A stretch of 33,931 nucleotides of DNA from Thermoflexales bacterium (GTDB lineage: Bacteria; Chloroflexota; Anaerolineae; B4-G1), in assembly GCA_007123205.1 (NCBI GenBank), contig SKLM01000380.1, forward strand, positions 1-33,931, given 5' to 3'. The position numbers and the translations under genes are program-made. The notes below the pieces were generated by a model. The model worked only from the letters and a program-made list of their open reading frames with translations. It did no database searches and was not told the origin of the DNA. Of the stretch, positions 15,174-21,797 are shown in pieces (the stretch's first letter is position 1; every line of letters begins with the position of its first letter).

Positions 15174-15247
15174 GCGCCTGTACCTCAATTGGACAGAGGG
15201 GCGGTCTACGAAACCGATCGTTGTGGGTTCGAGTCCCACCAGGCGCA
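15174..15247 (+). tRNA. tRNA-Arg (anticodon ACG)
   Basis: A full cloverleaf can be drawn. Acceptor GCGCCTG (15174-15180) pairs with CAGGCGC (15240-15246), and the discriminator is A15247. The D stem is CCTC/GAGG with loop AATTGGACA. The anticodon stem CGGT/ACCG has a G-A mismatch at its base, with loop CTACGAA and anticodon ACG (15208-15210). The variable loop is TCGTT, and the T stem GTGGG/CCCAC has loop TTCGAGT. CCA is not encoded. A34 is normally edited to inosine, reading CGU/CGC/CGA. Confidence 0.95.
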
Positions 15248-15735
15248 CTGACGATTGCCTGTCGTGAGCCAACCCGCAACCCTAGCATCGCTGGGCCGTC
15301 GTCCCCTGCGCTGCAGGTTGTCCGGCTTGCCCGGGCAGGCCACGCACCACTCAGGATGGAGGAGACACTCGACCAAGATCCTGCTCGTAGTTAGCCACGA
15401 AGCAGAGTGGAGTGGCGCCAGGCCGCAGCGTCCCGGCACCTTACCCTGGCCCGGGTGCCCAGCTTGGAAACCCAAGGGGGCCGCACTCCACTCCGCTTCG
15501 TGCTCGTGGGTCGCGCGAGATGAGAGTTGCGTAAGAGGGCACCCGGGGGGTTCCGCTCTCGGTACCGCTCAGGCCCTAACGTGGTAAGCCCAGTCGCCCA
15601 GGCACCGAGACACGGGAACAGCCCGGTGACATGGACGGCATCGCCATGCCACATCGGGCCCCACGGTGGTCAGGAGCATGGTGACACGGCAGCCTTCCCC
15701 ACGTCGCAACACGCCTCTTTCCGCCCCGAACCGGT
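15248..15735. other. Gene-free region after tRNA-Arg
   Basis: ORFs here (15255-15587 plus, 15206-15475 and 15391-15654 minus) look spurious. The one crossing the tRNA translates its T-arm into a 'WWDSNPQ'-type string, a well-known artefact. It holds a palindrome centred on CCCGGG (15324-15341) and the inverted-repeat element at 15396-15502. I see no copy of the tRNA 3' end that would mark an integration site. Confidence 0.5.
15396..15502. repeat. 107-bp inverted-repeat element (MITE-like or structured RNA)
   Basis: Terminal arms of 19 nt (15396-15414 and 15484-15502) are reverse complements with one mismatch (cacgaagcAgagtggagtg). The 69-nt interior holds two further hairpins: GGCACC/GGTGCC, and CTTGG-AAAC-CCAAG. 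The sequence 'tgctcgt(a/g)g' occurs at 15382-15390 and again at 15501-15509, overlapping the right end, reminiscent of an imperfect target duplication. It has no ORF. Terminal repeats and small size fit a MITE. Nested hairpins also fit an RNA. Confidence 0.5.
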
Positions 15736-17052
15736 TCAGCCGAAGCGACCGATCAAGACCTCCTTCAGTGTGGGCTCACCGATGACCTGGAGCTCGTAGC
15801 GGACGCGGTCGAGCGGATGACGGACATCGATGATGCGCCGCAGATCGATGGGCGTGGCCGTGAGGACCAGGTCGCAGTCCACAGCGTTTATGGTCTTCTC
15901 AAGCTCGGCGATCTGCGCTTCACCGTAACCCATCGCCGGAAGAAGGGCGCCGATATGAGGGTAGCTTTCGAAGGTCTTGGTGATGGAACCGACAGCTTGC
16001 GATCGCGGATCGACGAGTTCAGCGGCCCCAAAACGACGAGCTGCCACAGTGCCTGCCCCGTACGGCATACCCCCGTGGGTAAGCGTCGGCCCATCCTCTA
16101 TGACCAGAACCCGTTTGCCGCGGATGGCAGCAGGATTCTCGACAAAGATCGGTGATGCGGCTTCGATGACGATGGCGTCTGGGGCGACGCTGTGAACGTC
16201 CTCTCGCACCTGCAGGATACCCTCGGGATCGGCGGTGTCCACCTTGTTGATCACCACCACGTCGGCCATATAGAGATTGGCCTCCCCCGGGTGATAGCGC
16301 CGGCTGTGATCGGGCCTCAGGGGGTCAGCTACCACGATATGGAGATCGGGTCGATAGAAGGGCAGATCGTTGTTTCCTCCGTCCCAGACGATGACCTGGG
16401 CTTCCTCCTCGGCTTGACGAAGGATCGGTTCGTAGTCGACTCCAGCGTAGACGATCAACCCGCGATCGATGTGAGGCTCATACTCCTCGCGCTCCTCAAT
16501 GGTGCAGTCGTGCCGATCCAGATCGTCATACGTGGCGAACCGCTGCACTGCCTGCGCCGCCAGGTCGCCGTACGGCATAGGGTGACGGATCACGACGACC
16601 TCTCTGCCCATCTCCTGGAGGATGTCGCATACCCGCCGTGTTGTCTGGCTCTTCCCGCTGCCGGTCCGAACAGCACACACGCTAACCATAGGCTTCTGGC
16701 CCTGCAGCATCGTGGTGCCTGCACCCATAAGGCAGAAATCGGCACCCATGGCCAGGACTTCCGACGCCTTATGCATCACATACTCGTGCGACACATCGGA
16801 GTAGGCGAAAACGACGGTGTCGACCGCGTGTTCTCGGATCAAGCTCGCCAGTTCCGACTCTGGAGAGATGGGGATGCCCTCCGGATAGAGAGGGCCAGCC
16901 AGCTCGTGCGGGTACTCCCGCTCCTCAATGTTCGGAATCTGGGTGGCGGTGAAAGCGACCACCTCCTTGTTAGGATTCTCCCGGAAGTGCACGTTGAAGT
17001 TGTGGAAGTCGCGCCCGGCGGCGCCCATGATGATGATGCGTTGTCGGATCAT
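15736..17052 (-). CDS. P-loop GTPase, 'cyclic 2,3-diphosphoglycerate synthetase'-like (COG2403 type)
   Basis: A 438-aa protein. An N-terminal Rossmann-like domain ('IIIMGAAGRDFHNFNVHFR', 'VVFAYSDVSHEYVM') is followed by a P-loop at 129-137 ('RTGSGKSQT') and a GTPase-type 'VVINKVD' motif. The C-terminal segment 'THGGMPYGAGTVAARRFGAAELVDPR' is typical of the family. The name comes from archaeal cDPGS, which cyclises 2,3-diphosphoglycerate in methanogens. In bacteria this homologue is common but its reaction is unproven, so the name should be taken as family only. The start is ATG 17052, with GGGAGGG about 11 nt upstream. It stands alone on the minus strand. Confidence 0.85.
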   Translation of the reverse strand: MIRQRIIIMGAAGRDFHNFNVHFRENPNKEVVAFTATQIPNIEEREYPHELAGPLYPEGIPISPESELASLIREHAVDTVVFAYSDVSHEYVMHKASEVLAMGADFCLMGAGTTMLQGQKPMVSVCAVRTGSGKSQTTRRVCDILQEMGREVVVIRHPMPYGDLAAQAVQRFATYDDLDRHDCTIEEREEYEPHIDRGLIVYAGVDYEPILRQAEEEAQVIVWDGGNNDLPFYRPDLHIVVADPLRPDHSRRYHPGEANLYMADVVVINKVDTADPEGILQVREDVHSVAPDAIVIEAASPIFVENPAAIRGKRVLVIEDGPTLTHGGMPYGAGTVAARRFGAAELVDPRSQAVGSITKTFESYPHIGALLPAMGYGEAQIAELEKTINAVDCDLVLTATPIDLRRIIDVRHPLDRVRYELQVIGEPTLKEVLIGRFG

Positions 17053-17282
17053 AGCAGGTAGTTCCCTCCCGTGGTGCTTCGTGGATAGAGACTACGTTAC
17101 GGTCGCCCGGCCTCGGTAGACACAAGCCGTGCCCGGACCGCGCTCAGGAATCGAGCGCGTTGGCGCATCGGCCTCTCGACCTTCAGCCCGGGCCCAACGG
17201 AGCTGAACGCCCGGGTAGGATCAGACAGGCACCGACCACCGACGAACGTCAGTGGATAGCTCGGGCGCCGAAGAGTGAAGGG

Positions 17283-17501
17283 CTACATTCGGATCTCGTC
17301 CTGATCCGAACCCCGCCCCGACCATAGCCAGAAGAGCGGGGGCCCAACCCAAACCACAACTCCAAGGCCGATCAAGGCAGGCCCGAGGATCAAATTCTGA
17401 CCGACGATGGCGTAGATACCAGCGGCAGAACAGATCGTAGAGAAGAGAAGGGTGATCAACGACACGGCCACAGTGACGGGCAGCCCTGAGTTCCGTTCCA
17501 T
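17283..17501 (-). CDS. Small two-helix membrane protein (72 aa)
   Basis: Starts at ATG 17501 with GGAGG 6 nt upstream. The track's longer version (to 17573) adds residues that look non-coding. It has two hydrophobic helices, ~8-28 ('VTVAVSLITLLFSTICSAAGI') and ~34-58 ('LILGPALIGLGVVVWVGPPLFWLW'), and a short charged tail. I recognise no family. It lies between nusB and the GTPase gene on the same strand and may be the last gene of the rpmF-nusB transcript, 141 bp after the nusB stop. Confidence 0.65.
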   Translation of the reverse strand: MERNSGLPVTVAVSLITLLFSTICSAAGIYAIVGQNLILGPALIGLGVVVWVGPPLFWLWSGRGSDQDEIRM

Positions 17502-17642
17502 CGACAACCTCCGCGTAAGGACGAGCCCGGACCAGCACCTCGCACGGGCGCGTAGAACCATAGACTCATACAAGCTTAGAAGCCGATCATCACGAGAGAG
17601 ACACCGAACCGGTCGCGGCCATCCCGGTAGAGTTACGAACCA

Positions 17643-18086
17643 CTACGACTCCCGTTCGACGGCCAGTGCAGCCTCAGCGATGTCATCCTTGCACTCGACC
17701 AGGCTGCCGAGAACACCGTTGATGAAGCGGGGGGCGCTGTCGGAGCCAAACCCTTTGGCAAGCTCGACAGCCTCGTTGATAGCCACCTTCACCGGCGTGC
17801 TGCCGTCGACCGCGAATTCGAAGATTGCCATTCGTAGAATGTTGCGATCGATGTACGCCATCTGCTCAAGCGGCCACTCAGGTGCATGCTCGTGGATGAA
17901 ATCGTCCAGCACATCCTGATGTTCGAGGACACCTTCCACAAGATGGCGCGCGAACTCGGCGCTCAGGGCCGTCAGAGCATTTTCTGTGATGCGCCGATGG
18001 AGCACTACGGCAGGGGCGTGCGAGGCACAGTCGATCTCGTATAACGCCTCTAGCGCGACGACCCGTGCCCGACGCCGGCCCTTCAA
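17643..18086 (-). CDS. nusB: Transcription antitermination factor NusB
   Basis: NusB binds boxA RNA with S10 (NusE) and supports antitermination of rRNA operons. The 147-aa all-helical protein has the family signatures 'RRRARVVALEALYEID', 'ARHLVEGVLEHQDVLDDFIHEHAPEWPLEQMAYIDRNILRMAIFEF', 'PVKVAINEAVELAKGFGSDSAPRFINGVLG'. The start is TTG 18086, the only start codon matching the family N-terminus, with GGGGGA ~8 nt upstream. It follows the asp23 gene by 33 bp, an order also common in Firmicutes and Chloroflexota. Confidence 0.95.
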   Translation of the reverse strand: MKGRRRARVVALEALYEIDCASHAPAVVLHRRITENALTALSAEFARHLVEGVLEHQDVLDDFIHEHAPEWPLEQMAYIDRNILRMAIFEFAVDGSTPVKVAINEAVELAKGFGSDSAPRFINGVLGSLVECKDDIAEAALAVERES

Positions 18087-18119
18087 CCCTCAGATCCCCC
18101 GCTCACTGCGCATAACGGG

Positions 18120-18461
18120 TCAGGAGAAAGCAACATCCTCGATGTGTACGTCGACAACCTCCACCTCAACGCCTACCATGTTCTCCAGGGCTCGTGTGAC
18201 CTCGTTCCGAATCTTACGCCCGATGCCGAGCAGATTCACGCCGGGTTCGGTCATCACGCAGATCTTGACACGGACCCTGTCATCAGCAACCTGGATCCTC
18301 ACGCCGTCGCTGTTGAAGAGCCGCCCCACTCCAGGCGGGGCAACCAGGCGGACCACGCCGGGCACGGCCAGGGCCGTGAGTCGAGCGGTAGTGACCAGCA
18401 CTTCTGGAGCGATGGTGATCCTGCCAATGTCACCCTCTGTCTGAGTTACCCCAGTATCCAT
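18120..18461 (-). CDS. Asp23/Gls24 (DUF322) family protein, copy 1
   Basis: A 113-aa Asp23-domain protein. These are linked to the cell envelope and alkaline stress in Gram-positive bacteria, with no known enzyme activity. The family pattern is clear: 'GRITIAPEVLVTTARLTALAVPGVVRL', a variable stretch, then 'VRIQVADDRVRVKICVMTEPGVNLLGIGRKIRNEVTRALENMVGVEVEVVDVHIEDV'. ATG 18461 has GGGAGG 7 nt upstream. The TTG at 18464 is not needed. It sits between fabG (33 bp upstream) and nusB, in the same transcript. A second copy occurs at 26892. Confidence 0.9.
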   Translation of the reverse strand: MDTGVTQTEGDIGRITIAPEVLVTTARLTALAVPGVVRLVAPPGVGRLFNSDGVRIQVADDRVRVKICVMTEPGVNLLGIGRKIRNEVTRALENMVGVEVEVVDVHIEDVAFS

Positions 18462-18494
18462 CAATCGTCCTCCCCCTTCGTCAGGTGAGCTGCC

Positions 18495-19238
18495 TCACAT
18501 TATCAGGCCACCGTCGACGGTGAGAACCTCACCGGTGATGAAGGAGGCCTGATCAGATGCCAGGAAAGCCACCGCACAGGCGACCTCTTCGGGCCGCCCC
18601 ATGCGCCCCAGAGGCGTCAGCTCGATACCCCGCTGCTTGAGGTCTTCCGGCAGGTCGGCCGTCAGCCCGGTCGGTACGAACCCGGGCGCAACCACGTTGA
18701 CGGTGATGTTACGGGGACCGAGTTCCTTGGCAAGGCTCTTGGTAAAGCCGATCATCCCAGCCTTAGAGGCGGCGTAGTTCGTCTGGCCGCCCTGCCCAGC
18801 GATGCCGGACACGGAGCTCACATTCACAATCCGTCCCGAGCGCTGGCGCACCATCGTGCGGGAGACCGCTTTGCAGCAGTTGAAGACACCTTTGAGGTTG
18901 GTCCGCAACACCACATCCCAGTCGTCTTCCTTCATCAGCATTAGCAGCTGATCCCGCGTCGTGCCAGCATTGTTGACCAGTATATCGACCTTGCCGTAAG
19001 TGTCAATCGCCGTCTTGATCAGGTCGGCCGCCTCATCGAGATCACCGACGTCGGCCTTTACGGCAACAGCCCGACCACCCTCAGCTTCCACAGCTTCCAC
19101 CACCTCACACGCTGCTGCAGCGCTGGTGTGGTAGTTGACGATAACGCTGGCACCACGCCGCGCGAGTTCAAGCGCGATGGCCCGACCGATTCCGCCCGAT
19201 GCGCCGGTAACGATGGCTACTTTGTCCTCCAAATCCAT
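18495..19238 (-). CDS. fabG: 3-oxoacyl-ACP reductase FabG
   Basis: FabG is the NADPH-dependent reductase for 3-oxoacyl-ACP in type II fatty acid synthesis. The 247-aa short-chain dehydrogenase has the cofactor motif 'TGASGGIG' near the N-terminus, 'NNAG' (~residue 88), and the catalytic Ser-Tyr-Lys set in 'NVSSVSGIAGQGGQTNYAASKAG'. The C-terminus 'FITGEVLTVDGGLIM' is typical FabG. ATG 19238 follows GGAGG by 5 nt. The track's 13-residue extension is not coding-like. It is downstream of fabD, with 110 bp between them. That gap holds TGACAC-agc-GTGTCA (19272-19286), a small inverted repeat. Confidence 0.95.
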   Translation of the reverse strand: MDLEDKVAIVTGASGGIGRAIALELARRGASVIVNYHTSAAAACEVVEAVEAEGGRAVAVKADVGDLDEAADLIKTAIDTYGKVDILVNNAGTTRDQLLMLMKEDDWDVVLRTNLKGVFNCCKAVSRTMVRQRSGRIVNVSSVSGIAGQGGQTNYAASKAGMIGFTKSLAKELGPRNITVNVVAPGFVPTGLTADLPEDLKQRGIELTPLGRMGRPEEVACAVAFLASDQASFITGEVLTVDGGLIM

Positions 19239-19271
19239 GATGCCCTCCGTTCTCCAGGAACCACACAGCGG

Positions 19272-19286
19272 TGACACAGCGTGTCA
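19272..19286. promoter_or_regulatory. Inverted repeat between fabD and fabG
   Basis: TGACAC and GTGTCA flank a 3-nt centre. It could be a protein-binding site or a small mRNA hairpin. It matches neither the FapR nor the FadR site that I know. Confidence 0.25.
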
Positions 19287-19348
19287 ACAGACTGGCAGCT
19301 GATCAGATCAACGAAATCTACGCCAACAACGGCGCCATCGTGCCCTCT

Positions 19349-20266
19349 TTAGGCGAGCAGATCAGCAGTGGATAATCCCTGCACCGAGCGGTCGATGCGA
19401 CGCAGTAGACCGATCAGCACGTTCTTCGGGCCGACCTCGACAAAGCGGTCCACACCCTGAGTGACCATCCACTGCACCGATTCGGTCCAGGACACCGGAG
19501 AGGTCAGCTGTTGGGCCAGGACAGCACGAACCGCCGCAATATCGGTGACGGGGCGCGCTGTCGCGTTTGCCACGATTGGGATGTGGGGCTCCTCAAAGCG
19601 CGCAGTTCTCAGCTCCTCCTTGAAGGCCTCAGCCGCCTCACGCATCAGCGGCGAATGGGCTGCGATACTCACTGGCAAGCGGACAATGCGCTTGGCACCC
19701 CGCGCCGCCGCAAGCTCGGACGCCCGCTCCAGAGGGACTCTGGCCCCGGAGATAACGAGTTGTCCCGGGCAGTTGTCATTGGCCACGGCAACGTGCTCAC
19801 CAGTCTCCTGCCGGGCAGCCGCGCAAGCTTCCTCCAGCGGCTTCCTCTCCAAGCCGAGCACCGCTGCCATGCCGCCGGGATTCTGCTCCCCGGCCTGTTT
19901 CATCAACTGTCCACGACGCCGCACCAGGCGCAACGCGTCCTCAAGAGGGAGCGCCCCCGCAGCCACCAAAGCACTGAACTCCCCCATGCTGTGACCCGCC
20001 ACGTAGGCAGGAGCATGCGTGTCGTGCTGGGTTATGACACGGAGCGCCGCCACACTGGCAGCAAGAATCGCGGGCTGTGTGTTGACCGTGTCATCGAGAG
20101 CCTCGGAAGGCCCCTCGAAACAAAGCTCCGAAAGAAGAATACCCAGGATATCGTCAGCCTGGGCAAATACGTCGCGGGCCCTGGGAAATCTCTCGTAGAG
20201 CTCGTATCCCATGCCCACATATTGAGAGCCTTGTCCGGGAAAGAGATAGGCACACTTGTATGACAG
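19349..20266 (-). CDS. fabD: Malonyl-CoA:ACP transacylase FabD, probable CTG start
   Basis: FabD moves malonyl groups from CoA to acyl carrier protein. Motifs: 'LFPGQGSQYVGMG' (oxyanion-hole GQGSQ), 'AGHSMGEFSALVAAG' with the nucleophile Ser, 'VANDNCPGQLVISG', 'AAHSPLM' (catalytic His), 'EVGPKNVL'. The track starts at GTG 20218, which drops the GQGSQ motif. The frame upstream is open only to a TAG and contains no ATG, GTG or TTG, but two CTG codons. CTG 20266-20264 gives '(M)SYKCAYLFPGQGSQ', the normal FabD N-terminus, and AGGGGG lies 6 nt upstream. So I annotate a CTG start (305 aa). A sequencing error or true use of CTG are the alternatives. Confidence 0.9.
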   Translation of the reverse strand: MSYKCAYLFPGQGSQYVGMGYELYERFPRARDVFAQADDILGILLSELCFEGPSEALDDTVNTQPAILAASVAALRVITQHDTHAPAYVAGHSMGEFSALVAAGALPLEDALRLVRRRGQLMKQAGEQNPGGMAAVLGLERKPLEEACAAARQETGEHVAVANDNCPGQLVISGARVPLERASELAAARGAKRIVRLPVSIAAHSPLMREAAEAFKEELRTARFEEPHIPIVANATARPVTDIAAVRAVLAQQLTSPVSWTESVQWMVTQGVDRFVEVGPKNVLIGLLRRIDRSVQGLSTADLLA

Positions 20267-20362
20267 CAGCTCCCCCCTCTAGACTGTTAAAGCTATCTTG
20301 GTGAACGTTGCCTCTGATCTATGAACGGCAGCTCTAGTCCTCAGGAGTCCTCCCCTTAGAGG

Positions 20363-20548
20363 CTATTCTTCCTCAATCTGGATAACCTGCTCACCGCGAT
20401 ACGTCCCACAGCTCATGCAGACGTGGTGGGGTCGCTTTGGAGCCCCACACCAATCGCACGTCACCAAACTGCGCGCCCTGATCTTCCACTGACTGCTGCG
20501 TTTGCGACCTCTTGATTTTGAGATTCTTACTTTTGGGACAGCACCCAT
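20363..20548 (-). CDS. rpmF: 50S ribosomal protein L32
   Basis: A 61-aa L32: N-terminus 'MGAVPKVRISKSRGRKRSSQ' and a zinc ribbon 'CDWCGAPKRPHHVCMSCG' with four cysteines, finishing 'GTYRGEQVIQIEEE'. The track's extension to 20602 is not L32-like. ATG 20548 has an AAGGAG about 12 nt upstream, a little long. It is the first gene after a consensus promoter at 20684-20711 and is followed by fabD. rpmF beside fatty-acid genes is a widespread bacterial arrangement, and co-regulation with growth is usual. Confidence 0.95.
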   Translation of the reverse strand: MGAVPKVRISKSRGRKRSSQWKIRARSLVTCDWCGAPKRPHHVCMSCGTYRGEQVIQIEEE

Positions 20549-20683
20549 CGTCGATCCACACTCCTTTCCGAGTCCAAACCACCCACCTCCGTCGGACCCC
20601 ATCTGGGCATCAAACGAACCCGCGGCCCAATCCGAGCGGGGCGCGTCTATGCCGCACTATGATCGTCCCATTGTTATGCCCAT

Positions 20684-20711
20684 ATTATAGAGGCCCGGAT
20701 CCAGGTGTCAA
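20684..20711 (-). promoter_or_regulatory. Consensus sigma-70 promoter for rpmF-fabD-fabG-asp23-nusB
   Basis: On the minus strand TTGACA (20706-20711), a 16-nt spacer, and TATAAT (20684-20689): both hexamers are perfect consensus. The start near 20677 gives a leader of about 129 nt before rpmF. It lies 32 bp beyond the end of the upstream coiled-coil gene, which separates this operon from the coaD one. Confidence 0.85.
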
Positions 20712-20742
20712 GACCTACCCGTTTGTTCCTCGCCCGCCAGCC

Positions 20743-21255
20743 CTACATTTCGCCCTCACCTTCACCCTCCGCGACAACCGACTCGGACATCGGCGTTTCG
20801 TCTGGCCCCGCCCGCCGCACTTCCACGGCCCGGATTCCATTCTCAATGATGGTGAGGGCCCGCTTCAACTCCTGCTCAAGATCACACAGAACATCAAAGG
20901 CATACTCGTCGGCCCCGGCCACAATCTGCCGGGCCTCGTGCCGGGCTCGCTCACGGATCGCCCCGGCCTCTCTCTCGGCAGCGTGCGCAATGTGGTGGTC
21001 GGCGGAGAGGCGGGCAGCCTCCTCACGGGCCAACTCTACGATGCGCTCGGCCTCCTCGGTTGCCTGGGCCTTCGCGCGCTCTCGCTCGCGGATGATCCGC
21101 TCAGCCCGCCTCATCTCATCGGGGACGGAGATGCGCATCTGATCGACCAGAGGCCAGATCCGCTGTTCATCGACCAGACGGAGATCGCTAAGGGGAACAC
21201 GACGGCTGTCTCGGAGGATCTCCTCCAAGCGGTCTATCAGGTGCAGGATATCCAT
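20743..21255 (-). CDS. Coiled-coil protein of the DivIVA/ATP-synthase-b-like type (170 aa)
   Basis: A soluble helical protein starting at ATG 21255 (GGAGG 5 nt upstream). It opens with 'MDILHLIDRLEEILRDSRRVPLSDLRLVDEQRIWPLVDQMRISVP', then a long coiled coil (~50-145, 'EEAERIVELAREEAARLSADHHIAHAAEREAG'), ending with an acidic tail. Annotation pipelines call such proteins 'ATPase' or 'cell division initiation' proteins, but no catalytic motif is present. Homologues occupy the same slot between coaD and rpmF in Chloroflexota and some Actinobacteria and Firmicutes, to my knowledge. A role in envelope or division is a guess. Confidence 0.75.
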   Translation of the reverse strand: MDILHLIDRLEEILRDSRRVPLSDLRLVDEQRIWPLVDQMRISVPDEMRRAERIIRERERAKAQATEEAERIVELAREEAARLSADHHIAHAAEREAGAIRERARHEARQIVAGADEYAFDVLCDLEQELKRALTIIENGIRAVEVRRAGPDETPMSESVVAEGEGEGEM

Positions 21256-21269
21256 AGGTGCCTCCGTTC

Positions 21270-21797
21270 CTAATCGCGCAGCGATACGACCGGTACCGGT
21301 TCCTGGTTCTCCTCCCGCTGGCGGCGCCGCGCCTCCAATGCGCGCGCGACTTGGGGCGTGACCATGGCCTCCACGTTGCCCGCAAGCAGAGCAACCTCCT
21401 TCACAATGCTGGAACTGATAAACGCATGCGCCTGACGCGTCATCAGGCACACAAACTCGATCTCCGGTGCCAGTTGACGATTGGTCAAGGCCATCTGGTA
21501 CTCCAACTCGAAGTCCGAAATGGCCCTCAGACCGCGCACGATGGCCTGCGCGCCGACCTGGCGCGCGAACTCGACCGTGAGCCCGCCATACGCTTCCACC
21601 CTCACGTTCGACAGGTCCTCGAACGCCTGACGCCCCAGGGCCACTCGTTCCTCAACGGTGAACAGCGGGTTCTTGGCCGGCCGATCATAGACGGCTACCA
21701 CTACCTTATCGAAGATACTGCAGGCTCGCGTCGCGATGTCGATGTGTCCGCGATGGACCGGATCGAAAGTGCCGGGATACAGTGCCGTCCGGATCAA
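21270..21797 (-). CDS. coaD: Phosphopantetheine adenylyltransferase
   Basis: CoaD makes dephospho-CoA from 4'-phosphopantetheine and ATP, the penultimate CoA step. It supplies the CoA/ACP pantetheine group used by FabD nearby. The 175-aa protein has the nucleotidyltransferase H-x-G-H site 'YPGTFDPVHRGHID', 'IVRGLRAISDFELEYQMALTN' and 'FISSSIVKEVA'. The start is TTG 21797, overlapping the recG stop by 4 nt (TTGA) with AAGGAGG 9 nt upstream, so it is translationally coupled. The C-terminus is ~15 residues longer than typical and basic/glutamine-rich. Confidence 0.95.
   Translation of the reverse strand: MIRTALYPGTFDPVHRGHIDIATRACSIFDKVVVAVYDRPAKNPLFTVEERVALGRQAFEDLSNVRVEAYGGLTVEFARQVGAQAIVRGLRAISDFELEYQMALTNRQLAPEIEFVCLMTRQAHAFISSSIVKEVALLAGNVEAMVTPQVARALEARRRQREENQEPVPVVSLRD

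Noticed and set aside
15206-15475. Minus ORF ending 'WWDSNPQRSVS'
   Set aside because: This is the antisense translation of the tRNA-Arg T-arm, a well-known artefact, not a gene.
15174-15735. Integrated element or att site at tRNA-Arg
   Set aside because: No integrase gene, and no second copy of the tRNA 3' end was seen downstream.
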